From CAMYLY01 sp036397755 (GTDB lineage: Bacteria > Gemmatimonadota > Gemmatimonadetes > Gemmatimonadales > GWC2-71-9): a stretch of DNA of 64,000 nt. The notes below the pieces were generated by a model, which had not been told where the DNA came from, did no database searches, and saw only the letters and a program-made list of their open reading frames with translations. Positions 24,135-32,761 of this stretch are shown piece by piece. The stretch is taken from contig DASWII010000066.1 of assembly GCA_036397755.1 (NCBI GenBank), forward strand, positions 1 to 64,000. Reading direction: 5' to 3'. Both the position numbers and the translations under genes were made by a program. Each line of letters opens with the position of its first letter. Position 1 is the stretch's first letter.

Positions 24135-26006
24135 TCAGGCGGCTGAGCGTCCGCGCCTGATGACCTCGAGCACCAGGTTCTGCAAGTCGCTCGGCGATAC
24201 ACCCAGAATCCGCCCCGCTCTCGCCAGGGACTCGGGACGAACCGCATCGAGCTTGTGCCGTGCTTCCGTGCTCAGGCTCAGCAAGTCCAGGTATGGGAGG
24301 TCAGGCGGAAGTCTGAAATGCGCCAACTCGGTCATGCGTCCGGCCATGTCCCGCTCGCGAGCAAGATACCCCTCGTACTTGGCTTCGGTCTCCGCGGTCA
24401 GAAGCACTTCCGAACTCCAATCGTCCTCGATGCCGGCTACCCGCAGAAGGTCCTGCAAACGAACTCCGGGTCGCTTCAGAAGCTCGCCGAGCCTCCGACG
24501 GCCTCGGGGCCCAACGTGCCCGGCGTTTGATGCTGGCCCACTCACTTCCGACGTGCTCACCAACGCATCGCCGATCAAGTTCATCAGCCGGTCTTGCTCG
24601 GCGAGTCTCGTCTCGAGTGCTCGCTGCTCATCGGCCCGGAGCATACCCAGTTCTGACGCGAGCGGACCAAGACGGGGCAGGGCATTGTCCTGCCGCATCA
24701 ACAAACGAAACTCCGCGCGCGACGTAAAGAGCCGATAGGGCTCATCTACGCCTTTCGTCACCAGGTCGTCAATTAGTACGCCGACGTAGGCGTCGTCTCT
24801 CCCAAGCACCACAGGTTCCCGGCCGGTGGCTACCCTTGCGGCGTTGAGCCCGGCCATCAGCCCCTGTGCAGCAGCCTCCTCGTACCCAGTGGATCCGTTG
24901 ACCTGCCCGGCGAAGTACAACCTCCCCACGGCTCGAGACTCCAGCCATGGTGTGAGCTGGGTCGGCGGGTAATAGTCGTACTCGATGGCGTAACCCGGTC
25001 GCGTCATCCTCGCTCTTGAGAGTCCAGTAAGCGACTGCAACACTTCAACTTGCACTGATATTGGAAGCGATGTTGAGAGACCGTTAACGTACAGCTCGCT
25101 CGTGTCCAGCCCTTCCGGTTCCAGGAAGATCTGATGTTTGTCCGCGGTCGGGAACTTGACGATCTTGTCCTCGATGGACGGGCAATATCGCGGTCCTCGT
25201 GCAGCAATCTCGCCGCCATAAAGGGCCGACTCGTGCAGGTGCTGCTGTACGATTCCATGCAGTGCCGGACCTGACCAGGCAATCCAGCAGGGTCGCTGCT
25301 CGGGACGGGGGACGCGAACGTACGAGGAGAACCGGTAATCGGGCCATTCCCCGTCCTGCCGCGCGAGCAGCGAATAGTCGACCGTTCGTCCGTCAATCCT
25401 CGGGGGTGTCCCGGTCTTGAATCGCCGACATTCGACGCCGATCGCGTCAAGTTGAAGTGCAAGGGCAACCGCGGGTGGATCCCCGGCACGGCCAGCATCC
25501 ACACGGGTTTGCGTCCCGATGTGAATGCGGCCGCGAAGAAACGTTCCGGCCGTCAGGACGACTGCCGTCGCCCTGTACTGCCTCCCATCCGTCGTCGTCA
25601 CCCCGGTGACGGCGCCCCGCTCAAGCCGGAGTTCCGACACCATCCCCTGGACAGAATGAAGATTCGGCCAGTGCTCGAGGATCGACCGTGCGGCACGACG
25701 GTACAGTCCCCGGTCGCACTGGGCGCGCGGTGACCACACTGCTGGCCCTTTGGAGCGATTGAGCATCCGGAATTGAATCGTGGCGAGGTCGGTCGCTCGT
25801 CCCATCACCCCACCCATCGCGTCCACCTCACGCACCACCGTCCCCTTGGCGATTCCGCCGATCGCCGGATTGCACGACATCTGCCCGATGGTCTCGAGAT
25901 TGGCGGTCACGAGCAGCGTCTGCGCGCCCGTCCGCGCGGCAGCGCATGCCGCTTCGATACCAGCGTGGCCGCCGCCGATCACGATGACATCGTACCGATC
26001 GAGCAT
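24135..26006 (-). CDS. mnmG: tRNA uridine 5-carboxymethylaminomethyl modification enzyme MnmG
   Basis: A 623-aa FAD enzyme that, with MnmE, installs the cmnm5 modification on wobble uridine of tRNA. The FAD motif is VIVIGGGHAGIEAA at about residues 6-19. GidA signatures GPRYCPSIEDK and GQVNGSTGYEEAAAQG are present, along with the C-terminal helical domain (GILGVSPSDLQ-type region) that binds MnmE. The ATG at 26006 gives the standard N-terminus. MnmE is encoded at 59614-60954. It precedes parA in the same direction, with parS between. Confidence 0.95.
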   Translation of the reverse strand: MLDRYDVIVIGGGHAGIEAACAAARTGAQTLLVTANLETIGQMSCNPAIGGIAKGTVVREVDAMGGVMGRATDLATIQFRMLNRSKGPAVWSPRAQCDRGLYRRAARSILEHWPNLHSVQGMVSELRLERGAVTGVTTTDGRQYRATAVVLTAGTFLRGRIHIGTQTRVDAGRAGDPPAVALALQLDAIGVECRRFKTGTPPRIDGRTVDYSLLARQDGEWPDYRFSSYVRVPRPEQRPCWIAWSGPALHGIVQQHLHESALYGGEIAARGPRYCPSIEDKIVKFPTADKHQIFLEPEGLDTSELYVNGLSTSLPISVQVEVLQSLTGLSRARMTRPGYAIEYDYYPPTQLTPWLESRAVGRLYFAGQVNGSTGYEEAAAQGLMAGLNAARVATGREPVVLGRDDAYVGVLIDDLVTKGVDEPYRLFTSRAEFRLLMRQDNALPRLGPLASELGMLRADEQRALETRLAEQDRLMNLIGDALVSTSEVSGPASNAGHVGPRGRRRLGELLKRPGVRLQDLLRVAGIEDDWSSEVLLTAETEAKYEGYLARERDMAGRMTELAHFRLPPDLPYLDLLSLSTEARHKLDAVRPESLARAGRILGVSPSDLQNLVLEVIRRGRSAA

Positions 26007-26073
26007 GGCGCGGAAGATACTTGAGGTCCTGAAAAACGAAAAACGCGTGACGACCCGCGCCCTGGTCCTTACG

Positions 26074-27351
26074 CTATCGCGTGCGAACCCACCGCACGAG
26101 TTCTCTGATGTTCGGGCGTTTGCCGTGCATGAGGATCCCGACGCGGTAGATGCGCGCCGCAAGCCACGTGATCAACAGCAGGCCTAGCACCAGGAAGCCA
26201 ATGGACATGGCCACCTGATCGAGCGGCACTTCTGCCGCGGCCCACCGCACGGGCATGGCGATCGGCGAACAAAACGGAATCAAGGAGAGTGCTATCGCTA
26301 TCCCGCCGTCCGGTTGCTGCAGTATGCTGAGCATCAACATCGTGGGGATGACCAACAGCATCACCACTGGTGTCTGCGCCTGTCGCGCCTCAGCTTCGGT
26401 GTTGGACATGGCTGCGACTGCCGCAAACATCGACGCGTACAGAAAGTAGCCCAATACGAAATAGACCAAGAAAATGACGATCGTGGAAACCGGCACCTCG
26501 GGCATCGAGAACCCGCCGCCGCTTCCAGCGAGATCCACGCCGACCATCCCGGCAATCGCCTCACGTTGATCGATCATGATCTTGGCCGACACTCCCCAGA
26601 TGAGAAACTGGAACAGTCCCACGCTTCCGACTCCGACAACCTTGCCCGCGAGAAGCTCGAAGGGTCGCAAGCTCGACACCAACACCTCGACGATGCGCGA
26701 GGTCTTTTCCTCCACGACGGAACCAAGGACCTGTACGCCGTACAACAGAATCGCGATGTAGAGAATGAACCAGAGCAGGTACGCTAGGAAGAACCGCGCT
26801 TCCCCTGAGTCCTCTGTGACCTTGCCCCCGCGGATGCTCACGGTCGTCAGAGACACCGGAATGGTGGCGCGCGCCACCAGCTCCGGATCCACCCCGACAC
26901 GATTCAGCCGTTCGACAAGCACGATCTCGCGCACCGTCCGCTCGAGGACGCTCATGTCCGTCAGCGACGACACGTTTGCGCCGCGGTATTCGGCCTTGCC
27001 GTCCTCCACCGTGGCGTCGGTGAGGATGAGGAAGCCGTCTATCGCCTTCTCCCCTACTACCGGCACCAACGAATCTCCGACCGCCTCCAGTCGATCCAGC
27101 GTGACTGCGAGGCGCCTGGCTTCCACCGGCGCCCGACCGTTCAGTCGGTCCGTCACCCGCCGACCGAAATCCGAGGTGGTTACGTCGACGACGACGATCG
27201 TTCGTTGCCGACCGCCGCGGTCCGCGAGTAGGAGGGGAATGACGATCATGCCGCCCATCAGCAGGGGGCCAAGAATCGTCGAGACGATGAACCACTTGTT
27301 CCGAACGCGCTCAATGAACTCGCGACGCATGACGACCCAGATCTTATGCAT
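26074..27351 (-). CDS. ABC-2 type transporter permease (NatB-like)
   Basis: A membrane protein of about 425 aa, the permease of a two-gene ABC exporter. One N-terminal helix (about residues 20-42) is followed by a large extracytoplasmic domain (about 45-180) and then a cluster of five or six helices (about 185-410), as in NatB/YhaP proteins. The N-terminus MHKIWVVMRREFIERVRNK is typical. Its ATG overlaps the last codons of the ATPase gene upstream, so the two are coupled. The substrate is not known; sodium efflux is reported for NatAB relatives. Confidence 0.88.
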   Translation of the reverse strand: MHKIWVVMRREFIERVRNKWFIVSTILGPLLMGGMIVIPLLLADRGGRQRTIVVVDVTTSDFGRRVTDRLNGRAPVEARRLAVTLDRLEAVGDSLVPVVGEKAIDGFLILTDATVEDGKAEYRGANVSSLTDMSVLERTVREIVLVERLNRVGVDPELVARATIPVSLTTVSIRGGKVTEDSGEARFFLAYLLWFILYIAILLYGVQVLGSVVEEKTSRIVEVLVSSLRPFELLAGKVVGVGSVGLFQFLIWGVSAKIMIDQREAIAGMVGVDLAGSGGGFSMPEVPVSTIVIFLVYFVLGYFLYASMFAAVAAMSNTEAEARQAQTPVVMLLVIPTMLMLSILQQPDGGIAIALSLIPFCSPIAMPVRWAAAEVPLDQVAMSIGFLVLGLLLITWLAARIYRVGILMHGKRPNIRELVRWVRTR

Positions 27352-28303
27352 CGACCACCTCCTGGGCCCGTGCACGCGTCGCGTCGGGCCCAACCAGATC
27401 GATGAAGATCTTGTTGAGCGTGGGCTCGGCGACTTGGAATTGCGTCACCTTGAGATCGGCCGACACCAGAGCGCGCAACAGATCCTGCGTCGTGGCGGTC
27501 GTTGCGAGTTCCACTTCCGCGTACTGCCCGTAATCATCCGCTTTCATCACCAGGCGACGGTTCCGAAACACCTGGTCCGTTCCCGCAAGTCCGCCGTCAA
27601 CCGAAACGAGCACGTTGTGACCGCCATGCTGCCGCTTGATGTCCGATATCGCCCCGTCGACCACCTTCTCACCACGGGCGATGATACAGACGGCGCTGCA
27701 CAGCTTCTCGGCCTGCTCCATGATATGCGTCGAGAACAAGATCGTCGTGCCCGTGCGCGCGAGCTCGACGATGATGTCCTTGATCAACACCGTGTTGACC
27801 GGGTCGAAGCCTGAGAACGGCTCGTCCAGGATCAACAGGTCCGGTCTGTGCAGGACGGTGGCAATGAACTGGACCTTTTGCTGCATGCCTTTGGACAGGT
27901 CGTCGATCTTCTTGCTACTCCAGTCACTCAAACCAAGTCGATCCAGCCATCGTGCCCCCTCGTCCTTGGCCCACGCGCGCTTCGCTCCCTTGATTTCGGC
28001 GAGGAAGACCAAGAGGTCCAGGACTTTCATCTTCCGATACAACCCGCGCTCCTCCGGCAGATAGCCGATACGATGAGCGAGCCGCCGTCCTCCATCACCG
28101 CCACCGAACAAGTCGATGCGACCATCATCCGGGGTGATGATGTTCATGATCATCCGGATGGTCGTCGTCTTGCCCGCGCCGTTCGGTCCAAGCAGGCCGT
28201 AGATCGTTCCACGCGGCACGTTCAGCGACAGGTTGTGCACCGCTGTGTGTCCGGCGTATCGCTTGGTAATGCCGTGAATGGCTACCACAGAATCCGCGCT
28301 CAT
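27344..28303 (-). CDS. ABC transporter ATP-binding protein (NatA-like)
   Basis: A 319-aa ATPase partner of the downstream permease. Walker A is GPNGAGKTTT at about residues 39-48, the signature is LSKGMQQK, Walker B is LLILDEPFSGFD and the H-loop is STHIMEQ. A C-terminal extension of about 90 residues (after residue 220) is typical of NatA-like subunits. Its stop lies inside the start of the permease gene. It is the first gene of this leftward transcription unit, preceded by about 220 bp without genes. Confidence 0.92.
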   Translation of the reverse strand: MSADSVVAIHGITKRYAGHTAVHNLSLNVPRGTIYGLLGPNGAGKTTTIRMIMNIITPDDGRIDLFGGGDGGRRLAHRIGYLPEERGLYRKMKVLDLLVFLAEIKGAKRAWAKDEGARWLDRLGLSDWSSKKIDDLSKGMQQKVQFIATVLHRPDLLILDEPFSGFDPVNTVLIKDIIVELARTGTTILFSTHIMEQAEKLCSAVCIIARGEKVVDGAISDIKRQHGGHNVLVSVDGGLAGTDQVFRNRRLVMKADDYGQYAEVELATTATTQDLLRALVSADLKVTQFQVAEPTLNKIFIDLVGPDATRARAQEVVDA

Positions 28304-28525
28304 TGTCTCATCCGCTCAGCCGGTGAAAGCCGGTCCAAGGTAAGTCCTTCAGACATCGCCGACCAGCGCGGCCACCCACATGCGGACTCGCCGCAGGCGT
28401 TGTACTGCACGCTCGACCGTCGCGGACCTGGCGCTACAGGGAGAGCTGCCGACACGTTGTCTGGGATCTGGGCGCGACGGGCGGATGCCGACCTTCAACG
28501 TGCTCCCGGTCGCGTCGGGAGGCAA
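28304..28525. other. 222-bp spacer between the suf operon and the ABC operon
   Basis: Nothing coding was recognised here. The stretch is GC-rich with no clear hairpin plus T-run. It separates two leftward transcription units, so it should contain the terminator of the suf operon or the ABC promoter, but neither is evident. Confidence 0.5.
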
Positions 28526-28867
28526 TTAGACCTGGTCTTGCAACCCCGGAAGGCGCACCAGCACGTCATTGCCGGCGATCGTCACCGACAGCAGGCGCAG
28601 CGGCTCGGTCGCCGGTTCCGCGAGGACCGCACCCGTTCGCACATCAAACTGCGCACCGTGTAGCGCGCACTCGATCACGTAGTCATCCACCATCTCGCCG
28701 TCACTCAGCGGGAAGTCCGCGTGCGAGCAGCGGTCCGCGCAAGCAAAGACCTGGCCACCGACCTTCACGAGACACAGGGTTTCGCCCGTAACGGTTTCAC
28801 AGGCCTTGGGGGCGCCATCCGGGAGTTCGGATAGCATGGCCACTTTGGCTAGGCTCCCGTCCGTCAT
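28526..28867 (-). CDS. Rieske-type 2Fe-2S ferredoxin
   Basis: A 113-aa single-domain Rieske protein. The cluster ligands are CSH at about residues 47-49 and CALH at about 67-70, matching the C-x-H and C-x2-H arrangement. The size resembles ferredoxin components of non-haem dioxygenases. Here it is the last gene of the suf operon, zero bases after sufU, so a role as an electron donor in cluster assembly or as a client is more likely than aromatic degradation (inference). No signal peptide is present. Confidence 0.9.
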   Translation of the reverse strand: MTDGSLAKVAMLSELPDGAPKACETVTGETLCLVKVGGQVFACADRCSHADFPLSDGEMVDDYVIECALHGAQFDVRTGAVLAEPATEPLRLLSVTIAGNDVLVRLPGLQDQV

Positions 28868-29353
28868 TCACGCTCCGGTGCTGGTTTCGTCCGGCTGCTC
28901 CATTGCCGCCTCAGTCGATGCGGCACCACTGCCCGCCAGCGCAGCGTGCAGCGTGTGCCAGGCGAGGTTGGCGCACTTCACTCTGGCGGGATACTGACGC
29001 ACACCCGAGAGCGCCGCGAGCTTTCCGAGGGCCGCGGTTTCGATCGAACCACTCGGCGGCGTCGTGACCATTGCATGAAACGCCTGGAACAAGTCCAGCG
29101 CCTCTTTGGACGACTTGCCCTTCACGGCTGCCGTCATGAGTGAAGCCGATGCCTGCGAGATGGCGCAGCCGGTTCCCTCGAAACCGATATCGGCAATGCG
29201 ATCGTCCTCCAGAATCAGGTACAGGGTCATCCGATCACCGCACAAAGGATTCGATCCCTCCGCCGAGCGATTCGCGCCCTCTAGCTTCCGGAAGTTTCGC
29301 GGGCTCCGGTTGTGATCGAGAATCACCTGCTGATAGAGGTCCCGGAGATCCAT
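28868..29353 (-). CDS. sufU: Iron-sulfur assembly protein SufU
   Basis: A protein of about 161 aa of the SufU/IscU-like family that accepts sulfur from SufS, usually through a zinc site. Three conserved cysteines are visible in NPLCGD, GTGCAISQASAS and RVKCANLAW, and an aspartate follows the first. The C-terminal 20 residues are an acidic, variable tail. The ATG at 29353 overlaps the sufS stop as ATGA, although a GTG one codon earlier is open. It is paired with sufS, as in Gram-positive suf operons. Confidence 0.93.
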   Translation of the reverse strand: MDLRDLYQQVILDHNRSPRNFRKLEGANRSAEGSNPLCGDRMTLYLILEDDRIADIGFEGTGCAISQASASLMTAAVKGKSSKEALDLFQAFHAMVTTPPSGSIETAALGKLAALSGVRQYPARVKCANLAWHTLHAALAGSGAASTEAAMEQPDETSTGA

Positions 29354-30618
29354 CACCGCCCGAACACCTTGCAGACTTCTCCCAGCGCGTCCACCAGCCT
29401 GTCCACGTCGCGCCGTGTGTTGTAGAACGCGAAGGAGGCCCTCGTCGTGGCGGGCACGCCGAGCCGGTCCATCACCGGCTGCGTACAGTGGTGCCCGGTC
29501 CGCACGGCGACCTCGTACTGGTCCAGGATCGTGCCGACGTCGTGGGCATGCACACCCTCGAGGATGAAAGACACCACGGCCGCCTTTTCGGAGGCCGTGC
29601 CGACCACCCGCACGCCCGGTACCGACTCCACCCGCGAGGTCGCGTAGCGTAACAGATCGCGCTCGTGCGCCTCCACCTCATCCCAAGGGAGGTCGTGTAG
29701 ATAATCCAGCGCCGCTCCCAATCCGATCACGCCGGCGATGTTGGGCGTGCCCGCTTCGAACCGCGCCGGTGGCGGAGCGAAGGTCGTGCCCTCGAACGTC
29801 ACGCGGTCGATCATCTCGCCACCACCCTGATACGGCGGCATCGCCTGCAGATGGGACGCCTTCCCGTACAGCACGCCAATACCGGTGGGGCCAAACGTCT
29901 TGTGCCCGGAGAAAGCGTAGAAGTCGCAATCCAGGGCGCGCACGTCAACGCGGAAGTGCGGTACGGCTTGCGCACCATCGACCAGCACGGGGATGCCGCG
30001 TTCGTGCGCGCGACGCACAATCTCGGCTACGGGATTGACCGAGCCGAGCGAGTTCGACACGTGCACGACCCCCACCAACCGCGTTCGCACCGTCAACAGC
30101 TCATCCAACGTCCCCAAGTCCAGCTCGCCGGTGTCCGTCATCGGAATCACCCGCACCCTTGCACCCGCCGCCTCCGCCACAAGCTGCCACGGCACGATGT
30201 TCGAGTGATGCTCCATCGTCGAGAGGAGAATCTCGTCTCCCGCCTCAAGCCGGGGTCGCCCGAACGACTGCGCTACGAGGTTGATCGCCTCCGTCGTACC
30301 GCGAACGAAGATGATTTCGTGCGGGTCGCGCGCATTCAGGAAACGCTGGACCGTCGCCCGCACGCGCTCGTAGGCAAGGGTCGCCGCGGCACTCAATCGG
30401 TACACGCCCCGGTGGATGTTGGCGTTCTCTTCTGCATAGTACTGCTGCAGTGTCTCCAACACCCGGCGGGGCTTTTGCGTGGTGGCTGCGTTGTCCAGAT
30501 ACGCCAGGGGTTGTCCGTTCCGCGCCTGGGCCAGGATCGGGAAATCCGCCCGAACCCTCTCGGCATCAAACGCCATCGTGTGGCGCCTGGGAACCGACAC
30601 CCCGATGGTCGTCGACAT
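29353..30618 (-). CDS. sufS: Cysteine desulfurase SufS
   Basis: A 421-aa PLP enzyme that removes sulfur from cysteine for iron-sulfur cluster assembly. The PLP lysine is in SGHKTFGPTG (about residue 245), the catalytic cysteine in RTGHHCTQP (about 383), and the cofactor region is ATTEAINLV. The start at 30618 overlaps the sufD stop as ATGA; an ATG 14 codons later (30576) also fits the family N-terminus. It transfers sulfur to SufU, encoded next. Confidence 0.95.
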   Translation of the reverse strand: MSTTIGVSVPRRHTMAFDAERVRADFPILAQARNGQPLAYLDNAATTQKPRRVLETLQQYYAEENANIHRGVYRLSAAATLAYERVRATVQRFLNARDPHEIIFVRGTTEAINLVAQSFGRPRLEAGDEILLSTMEHHSNIVPWQLVAEAAGARVRVIPMTDTGELDLGTLDELLTVRTRLVGVVHVSNSLGSVNPVAEIVRRAHERGIPVLVDGAQAVPHFRVDVRALDCDFYAFSGHKTFGPTGIGVLYGKASHLQAMPPYQGGGEMIDRVTFEGTTFAPPPARFEAGTPNIAGVIGLGAALDYLHDLPWDEVEAHERDLLRYATSRVESVPGVRVVGTASEKAAVVSFILEGVHAHDVGTILDQYEVAVRTGHHCTQPVMDRLGVPATTRASFAFYNTRRDVDRLVDALGEVCKVFGR

Positions 30619-31988
30619 CAGGCGGTCGCGGTATCTCCCGTCAGGGCCGCCAATCGCTGCTGAACGAGGACGTCGAGCCAGTCGCGCAGCCGCTGGTAAC
30701 GGACACTGTTCAGGATTTCGGAGGCGAACCCATAGGTGAGGAGCTTGCGTGCGTCCGCGAGATTCAGGCCTCGACTCCGGAGATAGAACAGGTGGGTCTC
30801 ATCAATCGGTCCGAGCGTAGCGCCGTGGGTGCACCGCACATCGTCGGCGTGAATCTCGAGTTGTGGCTGACTGTCGGCGCGTGCGTTCGCGGACAAGAGC
30901 AAGTTGTTGTTCGTCTGCTTCGAATCGGTCTTCTGCGCTCCCTGGCGTACGATGATCCGACCGCTGAACACCCCACGGGCGCGATCACCGAAGATGCCGT
31001 TGAAATATTCCCAGCTGTTGCAGTGCGGTTGGGCGTGGTCCAGCGTGGTGTGGTAGTCGACGTGTTGTCGCCCGCCAAGTCCGGACAGGCCGTTGAGCGT
31101 GCTCTGGGCGCCCTCGCCGCCCAAGACCGAAACCAGATCCTGACGACTGAGCGCCGCACCGAACGAGAATGTCACCATCGCGCACCGGGCATCGCGCGCT
31201 AATCGCGAATGGGTAACCGCCGTGTGATAAGCGTTGCCGGAGTCCCGCTGGATTCGATAACTGTCGAGTTGGGCGTTGACCCCAACGACATACTCACTGA
31301 CCGGACTGGTCCAGTAGCGATCGCCGTCGCCGCCGGCGTGCGTCTCGACCACGGTTGCTTCAGCCTCGTCCTCGACCACCACCAACAGACGCGGAAAGAC
31401 CAGCCCGTTGTCACCGGCCGATCCCACGTCCGTAAAGAAGAGCACTTGGATCGGCACGCTGAGGCGGACGCCGCGCGGCACGAACACGAAAGCCCCGTCG
31501 CTCAGAAACGCCGTATTCAGTGCGCCAAAGGGGGTTCGCAAGTCGGCACCCGACGTACCGAGGTGCTGCTCCACCGCCGGGTGCGCCTGGTCGAGAGCCT
31601 CCCGGAGACCCATGACGACCGCGCCGCCCGGGAAACTGGGCATGCGCGACAAGTGTGGAGCGACACGGCCATTCACGACCGCGAGCACGGCCGAGGTTTC
31701 GTCCGGAACCACGTGAGGGGATAGCGCCACCGCGTCTGCCGTCGATGCCCCGCCGAGGACTTCGAACACCGACTCGACCAGCGGCTTCACATCAGTGAAC
31801 CGCCACGCCTCGTCGCGGGTGGACGGAAATCCCGCGTCCGCAAAACGCGCGATGGCGGCTGCTCGCTTGCCCTTCAGCCACTCCGGACTCGCGCCCGCGC
31901 CGTTGACCGCGAACGCTTCGTAAGCCGCTACATAGGCGTTGTGCGCACGTGAGCGATCGACTTGCTGGGCCATGGCGTCCCGGCTCAT
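30618..31988 (-). CDS. sufD: Fe-S cluster assembly scaffold SufD
   Basis: A 456-aa protein of the SufBD family, a right-handed beta-helix partner of SufB and SufC in the scaffold complex. The C-terminal core contains the family histidine region CTHGATLGPIDE and FYLRSRGL. The N-terminal helical part is less conserved, as usual. The ATG at 31988 overlaps the sufC stop as ATGA, and its stop overlaps sufS the same way. The whole order sufR-B-C-D-S-U points to one mRNA. Confidence 0.94.
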   Translation of the reverse strand: MSRDAMAQQVDRSRAHNAYVAAYEAFAVNGAGASPEWLKGKRAAAIARFADAGFPSTRDEAWRFTDVKPLVESVFEVLGGASTADAVALSPHVVPDETSAVLAVVNGRVAPHLSRMPSFPGGAVVMGLREALDQAHPAVEQHLGTSGADLRTPFGALNTAFLSDGAFVFVPRGVRLSVPIQVLFFTDVGSAGDNGLVFPRLLVVVEDEAEATVVETHAGGDGDRYWTSPVSEYVVGVNAQLDSYRIQRDSGNAYHTAVTHSRLARDARCAMVTFSFGAALSRQDLVSVLGGEGAQSTLNGLSGLGGRQHVDYHTTLDHAQPHCNSWEYFNGIFGDRARGVFSGRIIVRQGAQKTDSKQTNNNLLLSANARADSQPQLEIHADDVRCTHGATLGPIDETHLFYLRSRGLNLADARKLLTYGFASEILNSVRYQRLRDWLDVLVQQRLAALTGDTATA

Positions 31989-32758
31989 CCTGCCGCTACC
32001 AGTTCCGATTTGGTCCAATCGTAGCCCTTCGCCTCGAGTTCCAACGCCAGCTCCTTCCCACCGGAGCGCACGATCCTACCGTGCGCGAGCACATGCACGT
32101 AGTCAGGCGTGAGGTAGTTGAGGATGCGCTGATAATGCGTCACCACGATGAACGAGCGCTCCGGGCTTCGGAATCGGTTGACGACCTCGGCGACAGCCTT
32201 GACCGCATCGATGTCGAGTCCCGAGTCCGTCTCGTCCATGATCGCGAGTGATGGTTCCAGCACCGAGAGCTGGAGAATCTCGTTGCGTTTCTTCTCACCT
32301 CCGGAGAACCCCTCGTTGACGGCGCGATACACCAGGCTGTCGTCCCACCCTATCGCCTTCAACTTGGCATCGAGTAGCTCGGCAAAGTCGATGGTGTCCA
32401 ACGGCTCCTCGCCCCGTGTCTTCCGAATCGCGTTCACCGCCGACTGCAGGAAGTAGGCATTCGTGATCCCGCGAATCTCCACCGGATACTGAAACGCCAG
32501 GAACACCCCGGCAGCCGCGCGCTCGTCCGGCTCCATCTCCAGCAGGTCGCGTCCACCGAAGCGCACCGTTCCGCTGGTCACCTCGTACGCAGGGTGCCCC
32601 GCCAGCAACTGGGCCAGCGTACTCTTGCCGGACCCGTTCGGCCCCATGATGGCATGGACCTCGCCCGGCCGAACCATCAGGTCGATCCCCTTGAGGATTT
32701 CGCTGCCCTCCACAGCCGCGTGCAGATCGTGAATCTCAAGCATGTGCTCGTTTCCCAT
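31985..32758 (-). CDS. sufC: Fe-S assembly ATPase SufC
   Basis: A 257-aa cytosolic ABC-type ATPase that powers conformational change in the SufBC2D scaffold. Walker A GPNGSGKSTL is at about residues 39-48, the signature FSGGEKKR at about 150 and Walker B IMDETDSGLD at about 173-182. The ATG at 32758 follows the sufB stop by 3 bases; an ATG five codons later would also work. Its stop overlaps the sufD start. Confidence 0.95.
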   Translation of the reverse strand: MGNEHMLEIHDLHAAVEGSEILKGIDLMVRPGEVHAIMGPNGSGKSTLAQLLAGHPAYEVTSGTVRFGGRDLLEMEPDERAAAGVFLAFQYPVEIRGITNAYFLQSAVNAIRKTRGEEPLDTIDFAELLDAKLKAIGWDDSLVYRAVNEGFSGGEKKRNEILQLSVLEPSLAIMDETDSGLDIDAVKAVAEVVNRFRSPERSFIVVTHYQRILNYLTPDYVHVLAHGRIVRSGGKELALELEAKGYDWTKSELVAAG

Positions 32759-32761
32759 GAT

